Assembly: GCA_002084765.1 (NCBI GenBank)
Contig: NBMB01000003.1
Span: forward strand, 62,001-126,000
Source: Candidatus Cloacimonetes bacterium 4572_55
Lineage (GTDB): Bacteria > 4572-55
Direction of reading: 5' to 3'
Length of the DNA stretch: 64,000 bases
Part shown: positions 42,120 to 50,359 of the stretch, in pieces
Layout: each line of letters begins with the position of its first letter
Numbering within the stretch: position 1 is the stretch's first letter
Program-made: the position numbers and the translations under genes
Notes under the pieces: model-generated
Database searches by the model: none
The model's input: the letters and a program-made list of their open reading frames with translations, nothing else
Told to the model about the DNA's origin: nothing

Positions 42120-45100
42120 TCAATTGGGTCGATCTGTCCATACAACAACCAACTTTTCTGTCTGTTCCTTTGTTCCAAGCCTGCTGTCCTTTCCGATTAC
42201 ATGGATCAGATAGGTGCCGCTCATCACGCCCTTTCCAGCATGATTGGTCAGATTCCAGATAGCAATCTGCGAGTGGATCGTTGTCACGCCGTCATCCGCA
42301 AGTCGGGTGGTTGGCTCGCTTTGCAGCTCCTGAATCCATTCGCCGGCAATATTGTAGATATGTACTTCGCCGCTCAGAAAAGTGTCGCCGTTGACATCAA
42401 AACGGATAATCACATCGGGATCGTTGCCGTAATGGGGATTCGGAGCGATAATCAGATTTGTAAACACGTCGTCCACCGGACTCGGCGCGGGACCGCCCTC
42501 GGTCATAGAGGCAAACGCGCTTCTCTCGCCGTATTCTCCTCGGATCACATTCAGATGGCGCGCGGACAACTCGTTGTCGTTCGGCACGACAGAGGGATTG
42601 TCCTCCACATCTAAACTGGGGAGGGGACCGCACAGAAAATTATCGGAATTTGTGCTATATGCCCCGGTCGTGAGATTAAATTCATAGCAGGTAAGTCCTT
42701 CATAATCGCTCGGGGTAATGTCGTCGTTATAGATGACAACAGTCACCACGTCGTTGCTGTTGGGACTCAGATTCGCGTTCGGATCAAAAACAGTCGAATA
42801 GATGCGATCATTTTCGTTGCCAATCACATAAGGACCCACCTTAAGTCCGCCAGTCGCGGTGGAAAAATAAATCCGGCTGGAATCCGAGGGTCCTGTTCCG
42901 CCTTCCCAAGCGAGATTCCAGATATCAAGCGCAGGCGTATAGTCTCGGTTGCTATCGGAGGCAAGGTTCGCCTTCAGTTGGAGCGCGGGCTCATTGTCAA
43001 AGTATGTATTCCGAATGACAAAATCTTCCGTCACGTTCGAGATCAGATTGATTTGATCTAAAATCACGCCCTGCAAGTTCACGATCTCAATATTGAGAAA
43101 GGTGCCGCTTGGTATGATTCCCGGCGTCACAGTCAGGCTGTCCCACGGTTGTTCGCTTTGCTTGGAAATTTGCTTGGAAAAAAGCGTGCCGCTCGGGACG
43201 TAGCCATAATCCACCCATACTTCCAGCAACTGAGGCGGGGTTCCTCCACCTACGCTACCGATAGTCGCGCGATAGCGCAGACACTTGCCGACAACCCCGT
43301 CTAAAGTTGAGGTAAATCGCAGATATGCTCCGCCATCAATCGGTATCGGGCTTCCCACATCCAGAGCCGCTTCATACCATTCGTCGCTGTTGTCAATAGA
43401 ATACTCCATCGTGATATATTCATCGACGTCCGAAGTATAAGGCTGAATCCAGCGCAGTTGTGTAAAGCTCTTATTTTTATCTGGATAGCCGGTCTCATCC
43501 GCGTAATCGCACAAAGAAGTAAAAACTCCCGGCTCATCGGTGTTATACTCGGTGGTATAATCCAAGTGGATATCGTCCACATAAGGCGTGACATTGGAGT
43601 TGTGGGTCTGCAGAGACATCCGCCAACGCAGATTATTTCCAGTCGCATCGCTGAAGTCCAGCTCGCCTTTCACCACGGTAATGCCGTCGATAACCTCATC
43701 CACCGTGAGGTCCATCTCTCGCCAGATCGGATTCATCTCGTCGCTGTTGACAGAGATATAAGCGATGGCGTCCTCGCAATCACCGTCTCCGCACTCGGAA
43801 TAATCAAGATAGCCAGTGAAGGAGACAGACAGCACATTCAAGTTCGGGTTAAAGTCCGGGAAGTTGAAACGGACATCCGGAACGTTTACCTTTACTGAAA
43901 TACCGTCGAAATATTCGTCCACATAATAATAAGGATTCAGCAGCCGAGTTTCCCGGTGTCCCACAATCCAGCCCACGCCTTCATTGATAAAAAAGACCGC
44001 TTCCAGATCATAAGGATAGTTGTTATTCGGTTGCTCGACATCCTGAAAAACCCAATCCACGCGCCCATCAATTGTGGTTCCGTTTTCTGTCTTATAGATA
44101 CTGCCGCCGTCGGTGACAAGCCATCCGATATCTGTTGTGACAAAAAAGATATCGTTCACATTGAGATTTTGCATACCTTCTGGTTCATGCTCGTCTGTCC
44201 AGCTATTGCCGTTATTCCGAGTCCGAAGAACTGTTCCCTGGTTGCCGACAAGCCACCCTGTGGTAGGAGAGACAAAAAAGATGCTTTTCAGGTCTTGCGC
44301 GGGATTCGGCAAGCCTGTAGCCTCTTGACCTTCCCATTCACCCATCACGGTGTTATATCGCAGAAACGTATTCGAGTCTCCGACAATATAGCCGCTTCTG
44401 GTTGCCCCGTCGTCATACAGAAAAATGTGATTGAGGTCGCCCTCCACATTTTCCACGGATTGCGGTTGCCAGCTGGAGCTCCCTGGATCATGCCAAATCT
44501 GCCCATGCTCGCCGGCTATCCACCCTTCGCCGGTATTAAAAAAACAGACGTCGTTCAGATCGGAATTATTGAAAAAACCAGGGCTGACGATCTGCTGCCA
44601 AGTGCTACCGCCATTGGTCGTCTGCCAGGCATAGCCCTGTTCCGCAGTGATCCAACCCCGCTCCACACTCAGAAAGAAAACAGATAATAAATTTTTATCA
44701 GAGAATATGGGCGGATCCACATCGATCCAATTTTCGCCCATATCTTCGGTTTTCTGGACTCGGCCATTGTTGCCCACAATCCATCCGATATTCTCATTGG
44801 GCCAGTAAATGTCGTTAAAACGATACCCTGTCTCATTCTTGTTATTGAGCAGCCAGCGGTCGTCCTCTCTGACCCGCAACTCGCCTCGACTATCCTTCCC
44901 AACCGTATCCCACTCCGCTGTGGTAATCGGGCTGCGATACGTTGTATGACGAAAATCCTCGCTATACGTCCCGTTATTGCGTAACGTAACGTAATCGCCG
45001 TTTGTCACCGGATTTCCGTCTACAATGCTGATATTCACGCTCTCATCCCAGTCTACTCGATCCAGGAAAAGACGACCTGGAGGAGATGGCACACCGTCAA

Positions 45101-45323
45101 TCAATGTGCCGGTCTGACCGGGAGCTAAAATGACAAGACCCGGAACCGACGGATCGATAATAATATTATCATCCGGTTGACCCGCGGCTACGCAGTCCTC
45201 ATTGTAAAAATCATCCAACCAAGGCGAAGAACCGTTCTCGCACTGCGCCTGACTCGATGCCGGAACCAGCAGAAGCGAAAGGATAACGCCTAAAAAAAGT
45301 AACCCAAAAGGTCTCTTCTGCAT
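42120..45323 (-). CDS. Secreted Ycf48-like propeller protein with FlgD/Por-type tail
   Basis: 1067 residues with a signal peptide (MQKRPFGLLFLGVILSLLLV...SQA). Residues about 170-460 hold seven repeats of the Ycf48/photosystem-assembly-factor-like type, each with GWxxGxxGxxxxTxxxGxxW (for example GWIVGNNGRVQKTEDMGENW and GWLVGNQGTVLRTRNNGNSW), consistent with a seven-bladed propeller. A long beta-sandwich stretch follows (about 470-950). The end (about 960-1060: NLIIAPNPHYGNDPDVIIRF, SGEVHIYNIAGEWI, GTYLIHVIGKD) is a FlgD/Por-type sorting or Ig domain. AGGAGG precedes the ATG. It heads the unit with the PorV-OmpA-AMIN gene, downstream of a consensus promoter. Function unknown, probably cell-surface. 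Confidence 0.85.
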   Translation of the reverse strand: MQKRPFGLLFLGVILSLLLVPASSQAQCENGSSPWLDDFYNEDCVAAGQPDDNIIIDPSVPGLVILAPGQTGTLIDGVPSPPGRLFLDRVDWDESVNISIVDGNPVTNGDYVTLRNNGTYSEDFRHTTYRSPITTAEWDTVGKDSRGELRVREDDRWLLNNKNETGYRFNDIYWPNENIGWIVGNNGRVQKTEDMGENWIDVDPPIFSDKNLLSVFFLSVERGWITAEQGYAWQTTNGGSTWQQIVSPGFFNNSDLNDVCFFNTGEGWIAGEHGQIWHDPGSSSWQPQSVENVEGDLNHIFLYDDGATRSGYIVGDSNTFLRYNTVMGEWEGQEATGLPNPAQDLKSIFFVSPTTGWLVGNQGTVLRTRNNGNSWTDEHEPEGMQNLNVNDIFFVTTDIGWLVTDGGSIYKTENGTTIDGRVDWVFQDVEQPNNNYPYDLEAVFFINEGVGWIVGHRETRLLNPYYYVDEYFDGISVKVNVPDVRFNFPDFNPNLNVLSVSFTGYLDYSECGDGDCEDAIAYISVNSDEMNPIWREMDLTVDEVIDGITVVKGELDFSDATGNNLRWRMSLQTHNSNVTPYVDDIHLDYTTEYNTDEPGVFTSLCDYADETGYPDKNKSFTQLRWIQPYTSDVDEYITMEYSIDNSDEWYEAALDVGSPIPIDGGAYLRFTSTLDGVVGKCLRYRATIGSVGGGTPPQLLEVWVDYGYVPSGTLFSKQISKQSEQPWDSLTVTPGIIPSGTFLNIEIVNLQGVILDQINLISNVTEDFVIRNTYFDNEPALQLKANLASDSNRDYTPALDIWNLAWEGGTGPSDSSRIYFSTATGGLKVGPYVIGNENDRIYSTVFDPNANLSPNSNDVVTVVIYNDDITPSDYEGLTCYEFNLTTGAYSTNSDNFLCGPLPSLDVEDNPSVVPNDNELSARHLNVIRGEYGERSAFASMTEGGPAPSPVDDVFTNLIIAPNPHYGNDPDVIIRFDVNGDTFLSGEVHIYNIAGEWIQELQSEPTTRLADDGVTTIHSQIAIWNLTNHAGKGVMSGTYLIHVIGKDSRLGTKEQTEKLVVVWTDRPN

Positions 45324-45466
45324 AAGGAATTCCTCCTTTTTTGCGCGTTAAAAATAAAAAAAAAAATTAAATTATGTCCAAAAATTCTATTGATTTCATC
45401 CACACAACTCACAAATAAATAAACCAATTACAGCTATCACATGATAATTTACTTTAACCTAACGGT

Positions 45467-45496
45467 CATTATACTGACTGGTACGTGCTTTGTCAA
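45467..45496 (-). promoter_or_regulatory. Consensus promoter of the propeller/PorV operon
   Basis: On the minus strand TTGACA (45496-45491) and TATAAT (45472-45467) are perfect hexamers spaced by 18 bp. Transcription would start near 45460, about 135 nt before the start codon at 45323. Confidence 0.8.
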
Positions 45497-45610
45497 GAGA
45501 AAAAAGATACATAAAATTTTTTTTCTCTTTGCGCTTTTGTAGTTAGACGATTTATATGAGAAATTACTTTAAGATGAAATCGGAGAAATAGGCAGGGGGA
45601 AAGCGGTTAA

Positions 45611-45633
45611 GATCCTCAGATTACACGGATTTT
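45611..45633. repeat. Dispersed repeat copy at the end of maf
   Basis: GATCCTCAGATTACACGGAT then TTT: a diverged copy of the CCGCAGATTACGCGGATTA family. It overlaps the 3' end of maf, whose TAA stop lies in it (read leftward, ATCCGTGTAATCTGAGGATC). Confidence 0.8.
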
Positions 45634-46226
45634 ATGGGGGAGGTGGACTGCGTTTTATTTTTCAGAAATCGATTGGTCATTTTCTGAAAACAGGCGATCG
45701 GAAATCCCACTACATTAAAGTAGCACCCTTGGATTCCATCCACAAAAAGCGCGCCAAAGCCCTGAATTCCATATCCGCCGGCTTTGTCCATTGGTTCGTT
45801 AGACTCGACATAGCGGTCGATCTCCTCGTCCGATATAGAACGGAAGCAAACCGTTGTGCGCTCCACATCCGAGATGATCCGGTCTCCATGAACCATCGTA
45901 ACGCCGGTATAGACGAAGTGGAGCCGACCGGACAAACGACGCAGCATCTCTTTTGCCTCATACGGGGTCTCTGGTTTCCCCAAAATTGAATTGTCCAGAG
46001 CCACAATCGTGTCCGCGCCGACTATGATCCGGGACGGAAAAGATGTTGCTACTGCCAACGCCTTGCGTCGCGAAAGTTCGATGACGTGCGGCTCTGGTTC
46101 TGTCGGAGCATTTTCGGACTCGTCCACGTCCGAGACGCAGACGTGAAAAGAGACGTGGATTTGGCGTAGAAGCTCTGCCCGTCGTGGAGAACCGGACGCT
46201 AAGATGATCTCAGGTAAGGGTTTCAT
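45621..46226 (-). CDS. maf: Maf-like nucleotide pyrophosphatase
   Basis: 201 residues. Maf signature ILASGSPRRAELLRQIHVSF, VIELSRRKALAVA, VGADTIVALDNSILGKPETP and the C-terminal QGFGALFVDGIQGCYFNVVG are all present. Maf proteins hydrolyse non-canonical or standard nucleoside triphosphates to monophosphates (dTTP/UTP or m7GTP in studied members) and are linked to septum inhibition. The start codon overlaps the SDR stop by 4 bp (ATGA). The last four residues (IKSV) and the stop lie in a dispersed repeat. Confidence 0.93.
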   Translation of the reverse strand: MKPLPEIILASGSPRRAELLRQIHVSFHVCVSDVDESENAPTEPEPHVIELSRRKALAVATSFPSRIIVGADTIVALDNSILGKPETPYEAKEMLRRLSGRLHFVYTGVTMVHGDRIISDVERTTVCFRSISDEEIDRYVESNEPMDKAGGYGIQGFGALFVDGIQGCYFNVVGFPIACFQKMTNRFLKNKTQSTSPIKSV

Positions 46227-47224
46227 AGGGACTCGCTTTCGGTTTTTTTATATTTTTGATACCATTCGATTGTTTTTCTAAGATGGGAGTCAATATCCTG
46301 ATCCGGCGCGTAACCCAGAATCCGCCTCGCCTTGTCGATCTTGAAATGAAAATCCTTGCCCCCGTGCATGATCCGGTATGTGGTCAAAAGCGGTGCCCGC
46401 TCAATGCGGAACAGCTTATAAACGCCTTCCATCACCAGTGCTACGCCATATCCGATCGGATATGGAACGCTCAGTTTTGGCTCTTTTAGCCCCATCAGTT
46501 CTGCCAGACGCCGGACAATTTCCCGCCAGGTGATATGCACGCCGTCGGTGATGAAAAATGCCTGATTTTCGCCGCGACCCTGCTCTGCCGCCAACAACAA
46601 TGCCTGAGTCAGATTATCGATATAGATAGGTGCCAACTCCGCTCTGCCACCGGACACATGTCCCATCTTGCCCTTTTCCATCTCAGTCAACATCGGCAGC
46701 ATCCATGTGCGGTCGTGAGGACCGTACACATCCCCAGGGCGAATAACGGTCAGCGGCAGACCGTTAGATGAGGCGAACTCCAATGCGGCTTGCTCGCCCT
46801 CCAGCTTCGAGATCACATATGGGAAAGAGGTCGGCAGACGCGGCGAATCTTCCGTGACATTGATCCGACCAAATCCCATGATTGCCACGGTGCCAACATG
46901 CACGATCTTTCTCACGCCAGCGGATTTTGCCGCTTGCAGAACGTTCACCGTTCCCTGCGCGTTGATCCGCCGAAAATGCTCCAACGATCCCCAGTCCGAC
47001 GCCAAACCAGCTACATGAAACAGAACTTCTACCCCCTTCATCGGCTCAATCAGGCTGTCCGGATTCGTGATATCCCCGATATGAAGATGAATAGGAATTT
47101 CTTTTAAAAATCTCAAATCGCTGCGAGCGCGGATCAACCCATGAACATCATCCCCGCGTCGCAACAGAGCCTCAGCCAATTTGCTGCCCACGAAACCGTT
47201 CGCTCCAGTCACCAATGCCTTCAT
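46223..47224 (-). CDS. Extended SDR: NAD-dependent epimerase/dehydratase
   Basis: 333 residues. Rossmann motif VTGANGFVGSKLAEALLRRG at the N-terminus, dinucleotide region VLFHVAGLASDWGSLEHFRR, then Y-x3-K-like PYVISKLEGEQ with VIRPGDVYGPHD. This is the atypical SDR/3-beta-HSD and dihydroflavonol-reductase branch, which oxidises or reduces sugar, sterol or isoprenoid substrates; the actual substrate is unknown. GGAGG precedes the ATG. It is third in a four-gene unit gmhB-GDPD-SDR-maf. Confidence 0.85.
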   Translation of the reverse strand: MKALVTGANGFVGSKLAEALLRRGDDVHGLIRARSDLRFLKEIPIHLHIGDITNPDSLIEPMKGVEVLFHVAGLASDWGSLEHFRRINAQGTVNVLQAAKSAGVRKIVHVGTVAIMGFGRINVTEDSPRLPTSFPYVISKLEGEQAALEFASSNGLPLTVIRPGDVYGPHDRTWMLPMLTEMEKGKMGHVSGGRAELAPIYIDNLTQALLLAAEQGRGENQAFFITDGVHITWREIVRRLAELMGLKEPKLSVPYPIGYGVALVMEGVYKLFRIERAPLLTTYRIMHGGKDFHFKIDKARRILGYAPDQDIDSHLRKTIEWYQKYKKTESESL

Positions 47225-47254
47225 CTTAATTCCTCCTTACCAGTGCGCGGTCAT

Positions 47255-47992
47255 TCAATATCGGTCAATGAGCGCGACAAGCCGTTCCACCCGATCTGTA
47301 TATAGCCGTCTCGCGCCGTAACGAAGCGCGTATCGGAATGAGAGCCGGCTGTTGATAAGACCCAGGCCGACCTCAAGTCCAGCCGCCTGAGCCCGGCGGA
47401 TTATAGCGGGATAAAAACCGAGCCAATGACCAGCGATCTCCTGAATCCCGCTCTCAACACATAATTGAATATGTCTCTTTGTCGCAAACGGCTCGAACCG
47501 ATCATTCGAACATGTGGCAATGTAGCTGCAAAATAGCCGCTCGTCAATCTCTTTTACATAGCGAAGCGCGTCGATCGAAAAAGAAAGAAATTTGAACCGC
47601 CTTATATCTTTATTATTAGAAATATTATTAGAAATAAAGGGATAAATCCGATTTATGATCTCTCGATAATCTGTGTAAGATTTTAACTCAAAGATGAATT
47701 TTTTCTCAGGGAATTCGTCCAGGAGACGATCAAAATCGAGTACGCCCGGCTTTGCAGCTTGGATTTCTGATCGAGTCAACCGTCTCGCTTCCCGTCCATC
47801 GATCTTCCGGTCGTGATAGATAACGACGCTCCCATCTTTGGATAGAGACAGGTCGCACTCCACCTCGTCAGCACTCGCATGGAAAGCGTGCGCAAAAGAG
47901 GTGCGGCTATTCTCCACGCCGCCAACTGGATGCACGCCAGCTCCCGATCCCCGATGTCCGATCACAGTAAACTCGTTTTCATGACGCTTCAT
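47255..47992 (-). CDS. Glycerophosphodiester phosphodiesterase-family protein
   Basis: 245 residues, no signal peptide. GDPD signature VIGHRGSGAGVHPVGGVENS, then ECDLSLSKDGSVVIYHDRKI with the metal-binding His/Asp/Glu set, FIFELKSY, and the C-terminal ALRYGARRLYTDRVE. GDPDs hydrolyse glycerophosphodiesters to glycerol 3-phosphate and the alcohol. It lacks the usual C-terminal helical extension of secreted GlpQ enzymes, so it is of the cytoplasmic UgpQ type. It starts inside the gmhB stop (4 bp overlap). Confidence 0.88.
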   Translation of the reverse strand: MKRHENEFTVIGHRGSGAGVHPVGGVENSRTSFAHAFHASADEVECDLSLSKDGSVVIYHDRKIDGREARRLTRSEIQAAKPGVLDFDRLLDEFPEKKFIFELKSYTDYREIINRIYPFISNNISNNKDIRRFKFLSFSIDALRYVKEIDERLFCSYIATCSNDRFEPFATKRHIQLCVESGIQEIAGHWLGFYPAIIRRAQAAGLEVGLGLINSRLSFRYALRYGARRLYTDRVERLVALIDRY

Positions 47993-48540
47993 AGCAGATT
48001 CGTAGCCTCCTCAATTCGATAAAAAATATAATCGGCTTTTGTGATATTTTTTGTAATGGGCTCATAGAGACAAGTCACGCCCACGCCAGCGTTTATACCG
48101 GCTTCGATGTCCCGCTCGGAGTCGCCGATCAGGATCGATCCGGACAGGTCCAGCCGGAAATCGATTTGAGCCTGTTGGATCATACCCGGCTTGGGCTTCC
48201 GGCACGCGCAATCGATTTGGTAGGATCCGATTCCGAATTTGGGATGATGGGGGCAATAATAGACCTGATCTATCGGCGCGCCCTGTTCGGCAAACCGGTC
48301 GAGCATGTAGCGGGTCAGGATATGGAATTGCGCGTCGTCGTAATACCCTCGACCAATGCCGGATTGATTGGTGACCACAATCACCAAATATCCCGCGGCG
48401 ACAAAGGCTCGGCATACGGTAAAAATTCCAGGAATAAACTCAAATTCCTCGACGCGATGCACATACCCCTTATTGATATTGATCACGCCATCCCTGTCCA
48501 AAATGAGTGCTTTTTTCTCTGTCACTGGATTATTCGTCAT
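47989..48540 (-). CDS. gmhB: D-glycero-D-manno-heptose 1,7-bisphosphate phosphatase (HAD)
   Basis: 183 residues from ATG at 48540; a longer in-frame GTG start (48567) would lie inside a dispersed repeat. HAD-IIIA motif LDRDGVININKGYVHRVEEF, then VVTNQSGIGRGYYDD, and the zinc-loop cysteines YYCPHHPKFG...DCACRKPKPG typical of GmhB, with IGDSERDIEAGINAG. GmhB removes a phosphate during synthesis of ADP-heptose, a building block of LPS inner core and of some surface glycoproteins. gmhA and hldE are not in the window. Related histidinol phosphatases lack the zinc loop, which supports GmhB. Confidence 0.9.
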   Translation of the reverse strand: MTNNPVTEKKALILDRDGVININKGYVHRVEEFEFIPGIFTVCRAFVAAGYLVIVVTNQSGIGRGYYDDAQFHILTRYMLDRFAEQGAPIDQVYYCPHHPKFGIGSYQIDCACRKPKPGMIQQAQIDFRLDLSGSILIGDSERDIEAGINAGVGVTCLYEPITKNITKADYIFYRIEEATNLL

Positions 48541-48550
48541 CACGGAACTC

Positions 48551-48575
48551 GATCCGCAGATTATCACAGATTAAG
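48551..48575. repeat. Dispersed repeat copy just upstream of gmhB
   Basis: GATCCGCAGATTATCACAGA then TTAAG, flanked by CACGGAACTC. Leftward it reads TAATCTGCGGATCGAGTTCC then GTG, resembling the flank of the copy at 29301-29326. It supplies the leader of gmhB. Confidence 0.8.
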
Positions 48576-48654
48576 GATTGATAGTTAAAGAATTATATCT
48601 TTTTTGCCAGATTTTCTTCAGGAAATTCGAAAAAATCCTGGTTAATATCGGATC

Positions 48655-48694
48655 AAAAAAAAATCGGAACGTCGAGACGCTCCGATTTTTTTTT
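48655..48694 (-). terminator. Rho-independent terminator of gdhA
   Basis: AAAAAATCGGAACGTC (48658-48673) pairs with GACGCTCCGATTTTTT (48676-48691), one mismatch, with a 2-nt loop core; both sides continue into A/T runs. Located 22 bp past the gdhA stop at 48716. Confidence 0.85.
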
Positions 48695-48715
48695 GTATGT
48701 CAATCCTTGAAGGGA

Positions 48716-50077
48716 TTATACAACTCCATGATCCATCATAGCGTCGGCAACTTTAATGAAGCCGGCAATATTGGCTCCGTTGACATAGTTCCCCGGAGCA
48801 CCGAAACGTTTAGCGGTCTCGAAGCAAGCCGAGTGGATGCTCTTCATGATACCATGAAGGCGGCCGTCAACTTCTTCTCGGGACCAGCTTAATCGCAAGC
48901 TGTTTTGGCTCATTTCCAGACCGGAAACTGCCACGCCGCCGGCGTTTGCCGCTTTACCCGGACCATAGAGAATGCCTTTATCAAGGAAAATCTCGACGCC
49001 GCCCGCGACTGTCGGCATATTTGCGCCCTCTGCCACGACGTACACGCCGTTATCTAGCAAATTCTGAGCGTCTTTGGCGTTGATCTCATTTTGTGTGGCG
49101 GATGGGAAAGCGCAATCAGCTTTGTGATTCCACAACGGGTTATAATCCAGCGAAGGATCAAGTGGGGTGTACACAGCGTTCGGATACTTCTCGGCATATT
49201 CTTTGATACGACCGCGACGTACATTTTTCAGATCCATGACATAAGCCAACTTCTCACGATCAACTCCCTCTTCGTCATAGATACAACCGCCGGAGTCCGA
49301 TAGCGTAACCACTTTTCCGCCGAGGTCCAGAACTTTCTCCGCGGCGAATTGTGCCACATTACCGCCGCCAGAAACCAAGCACGTTTTGCCTTCTAGAGTT
49401 TCGTTGCGGGTCGCCAACATCTCGGCTGCAAAATAGACCGTGCCATAACCGGTGGCTTCCGGACGAATCAAGGAGCCGCCCCAGTTAATTCCTTTGCCGG
49501 TCAAAACGCCGGTGAATTCGTTACGAATTCGTTTGTATTGGCCAAACAGAAAACCGACTTCTCGCCCGCCCACGCCGATGTCGCCAGCTGGAACGTCGGT
49601 GTTGGGACCAATATGGCGAGACAATTCGGTCATAAAGCTTTGACAGAAACGCATTACTTCGTTGTCGCTCTTGCCTTTTGGATCAAAGTCGGATCCACCT
49701 TTACCACCGCCCATTGGTAAAGTCGTGAGAGCGTTCTTAAAAACTTGCTCAAAAGCCAAAAACTTCAAAATACCCAGATTAACCGATGGGTGGAAGCGAA
49801 GTCCGCCCTTATAAGGTCCGATAGCACTGTTCATCTCAATCCGAAAACCGCGATTCACTTGCACACCGCCTTGATCGTCCATCCACGGCACGCGGAACAT
49901 GAGCACCCGCTCCGGCTCGATAATTCTTTCCAAAATTTTTGCGTGGCGATATTCCGGATATCGGTCTAAAACCAGCACAAGAGAGTCTGCTACTTCTTGA
50001 ACAGCTTGATGAAACTCAGGTTCAACGGGATTTTTGGCTTTTACATCAGCCATCAAATTTTGAACATAGTCCGACAT
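48716..50077 (-). CDS. gdhA: NADP-type glutamate dehydrogenase
   Basis: 453 residues from ATG at 50077, with GGAGG 6 nt upstream; a frame starting at 50092 lacks this. Signature segments: FRVPWMDDQGGVQVNRGFRI, GPYKGGLRFHPSVNLGILKF, the catalytic region LPMGGGKGGSDFDPKGKSDN, and the Rossmann part CLVSGGGNVAQFAAEKVLDLG. Length and sequence fit the hexameric NADP-type (GdhA, ammonium-assimilating), which makes glutamate from 2-oxoglutarate and ammonia. The coenzyme preference is inferred from family resemblance only. It is monocistronic with its own terminator; a perfect 14-bp hairpin lies in its leader. Confidence 0.95.
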   Translation of the reverse strand: MSDYVQNLMADVKAKNPVEPEFHQAVQEVADSLVLVLDRYPEYRHAKILERIIEPERVLMFRVPWMDDQGGVQVNRGFRIEMNSAIGPYKGGLRFHPSVNLGILKFLAFEQVFKNALTTLPMGGGKGGSDFDPKGKSDNEVMRFCQSFMTELSRHIGPNTDVPAGDIGVGGREVGFLFGQYKRIRNEFTGVLTGKGINWGGSLIRPEATGYGTVYFAAEMLATRNETLEGKTCLVSGGGNVAQFAAEKVLDLGGKVVTLSDSGGCIYDEEGVDREKLAYVMDLKNVRRGRIKEYAEKYPNAVYTPLDPSLDYNPLWNHKADCAFPSATQNEINAKDAQNLLDNGVYVVAEGANMPTVAGGVEIFLDKGILYGPGKAANAGGVAVSGLEMSQNSLRLSWSREEVDGRLHGIMKSIHSACFETAKRFGAPGNYVNGANIAGFIKVADAMMDHGVV

Positions 50078-50144
50078 ACAGTCCTCCGTCATAAACTTAA
50101 ACGTTATGCCTACAAATAAAAGTGGTTATAAAGTGTTAGGGAAT

Positions 50145-50182
50145 AACGCTCTATCACAATTGTTTCGCTGTGATAGAGCGTT
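50145..50182. promoter_or_regulatory. Perfect 14-bp hairpin in the gdhA upstream region
   Basis: AACGCTCTATCACA (50145-50158) and TGTGATAGAGCGTT (50169-50182) are exact complements with a 10-nt loop, 70-105 bp upstream of the gdhA start. No U-run follows in either direction. It might be a regulator-binding site or terminator of the FlgD-tail gene ending at 50360. Confidence 0.5.
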
Positions 50183-50359
50183 GACCTAATCGAGATAACA
50201 AGCTATGTATTTGTAGCTTTATGTCAAGTAATATTTGCAAAAAAATTCTCGTTTCTGAAAAAAAAAATTGTGGACAGTAGAATCCTTGAGACCTGGGAAC
50301 AAGCCTCAAAAAAAGAGACCTAAAATGCGTGCATGTCCAAAATATCGACCGCTCTCGCT

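Noticed and set aside
42120-45323. Photosystem assembly role for the Ycf48-like protein
   Set aside because: The repeats are of Ycf48 type, but there are no photosynthesis genes and the protein is secreted with a FlgD/Por-type tail; the repeats are common in surface proteins.
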